From positions 620,001 to 684,000 of the forward strand of contig PQWQ01000016.1 in the NCBI GenBank assembly GCA_002943765.1: a stretch of 64,000 bases of DNA. The letters run 5' to 3'. This stretch comes from Psoroptes ovis (lineage: Eukaryota > Arthropoda > Arachnida > Sarcoptiformes > Psoroptidae). Both the position numbers and the translations under genes were made by a program. Position 1 is the first letter of the stretch; the number at the start of each line of letters is the position of its first letter. The notes beneath the pieces were generated by a model. It saw only the letters and a list, made by a program, of their open reading frames with translations, did not search any database and had not been told where the DNA came from. This document shows positions 63,366 to 64,000 of this stretch, one piece after another.

Positions 63366-63400
63366 ACCACCACCACCACCACCACCACCACCACCACCGC
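63366..63400. repeat. (CCA)n trinucleotide array
   Basis: About ten CCA/CCACCA units in a row, then CCGCAGCCGCC. A simple repeat; the overlapping minus-strand poly-Val frame is not taken as a gene. Confidence 0.9.
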
Positions 63401-64000
63401 AGCCGCCATCGCTGATTTAAATAGCTTAAAATACCTCCAAAAAAATTGATTGAAAAGATGTGTGTGAAAATGCATGTGAATCTGCACATAATGCATTTTC
63501 ATCGTCGTCGTCGTCGCTGTTTGTTTGTTTATTTGTTGCTGTTTGTGTTTATTTGACAAAAATTTTCATTTAGTCAGTCATTTCATTGGATTTGAATTGA
63601 TTTGTTGATTTATTTATTTACATTTTCATTCAAATATTCATGTTCAATCATTCAATATTTATCCATGTTCATCGATTCACACATTGACAATCAAATATTG
63701 AAGCAAATATTGAAGCAAATTTCAAGCAAATAAGCAAATAAACACACAGAAAATCATTGATTAAATATGAATTCATTTGAATTTTTGTGAAAATTCATGT
63801 GTCTGCAAAAATTGTCTTAAATGTCTTCAAAATTGAGTCGTTGTTGTTGTTGCTGTGAAGCATCTCAGACTTCGAACAGCCTTTACACTGATACTACAGC
63901 CTTTACCATTCACTAATCACTAATCACTCATTCATTGTCATAGTCATCAACATTTATTATCATTATTCGTGTGTTCATCATGTGTATTTGATTTGATTGA

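Larger units (their letters stand above)
60907..64000. other. 3.1-kb region without a supported gene
   Basis: Holds the EMRE 3' UTR, the MITE at 61133-61212, TTTA (61770-61790) and CA (62443-62462) microsatellites, a less AT-rich patch at about 62060-62150, (TTCA)n at 62953-62978, an imperfect inverted repeat with a MITE end (62985-63081), and a (CCA)n array at 63366-63400. Promoter or UTR of a gene beyond the right edge may be included. Confidence 0.45.

Noticed and set aside
63302..63559. Minus-strand 85-codon frame with poly-Val
   Set aside because: Created by the (CCA)n array and a CGT/CGTCG repeat; no homology or gene structure.

Overview
This window is nuclear DNA from a compact, AT-rich animal genome. 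Genes lie on both strands and carry short (about 55-100 nt) GT-AG introns. Asn, Gln, His, Asp and Ser homopolymer runs occur in nearly every protein. Gene content, very small introns and protein divergence suggest an arthropod, most likely an acariform (astigmatid, dust-mite-like) mite; this placement is inference, because no species marker was searched. Exon boundaries were read by hand from GT-AG sites, and the codon phase was checked across every junction of each multi-exon gene.

Layout, left to right: 1.0-2.75 kb (+) leucine-rich-repeat membrane protein; 2.9-15.0 kb (-) cytoplasmic dynein-2 heavy chain (DYNC2H1, the retrograde intraflagellar-transport motor); 15.3-16.7 kb (-) MEST-like alpha/beta hydrolase; 17.0-18.2 kb (-) secreted trypsin-like serine protease; 19.8-24.6 kb (-) a SMARCE1/BAF57 (Bap111/dalao)-like SWI/SNF subunit with a huge low-complexity tail and no HMG box; 27.8-29.05 kb (-) SLC35B4-like nucleotide-sugar transporter; 29.3-30.15 kb (-) short-chain dehydrogenase; 32.8-36.7 kb (+) USP20/USP33-like deubiquitinase; 38.2-41.1 kb (-) RAF kinase; 43.9-49.2 kb (+) ABCC/MRP transporter; 49.6-51.6 kb (+) SLC30A9; 53.4-54.3 kb (-) RAD6/UBE2A-B ubiquitin conjugase with a C-terminal tail; 57.9-59.5 kb (+) ABHD18; 59.7-60.05 kb (-) SMIM20; 60.3-60.9 kb (+) EMRE/SMDT1.

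There is no operon-like functional unit. The most coherent pairing is SMIM20 and EMRE, two small mitochondrial inner-membrane proteins transcribed divergently from a gap of about 240 bp. The long gaps (24.6-27.8, 30.2-32.8, 41.1-43.9, 51.6-53.4, 54.3-57.9 and 60.9-64 kb) hold UTRs, microsatellites and an 80-bp mariner-type MITE (two full copies, a shortened copy and a lone end). The gap at 30.6-31.8 kb also holds a less AT-rich island with a heat-shock-element/TATA arrangement and a possible 54-residue ORF. I saw no rRNA, tRNA, CRISPR array or viral gene. I did not find a clear previously undescribed system. The best leads are the HMG-less BAF57 homologue, the degenerate first ATPase site of the MRP transporter, the non-tryptic activation site of the protease, the MITE family and the 31-kb island.
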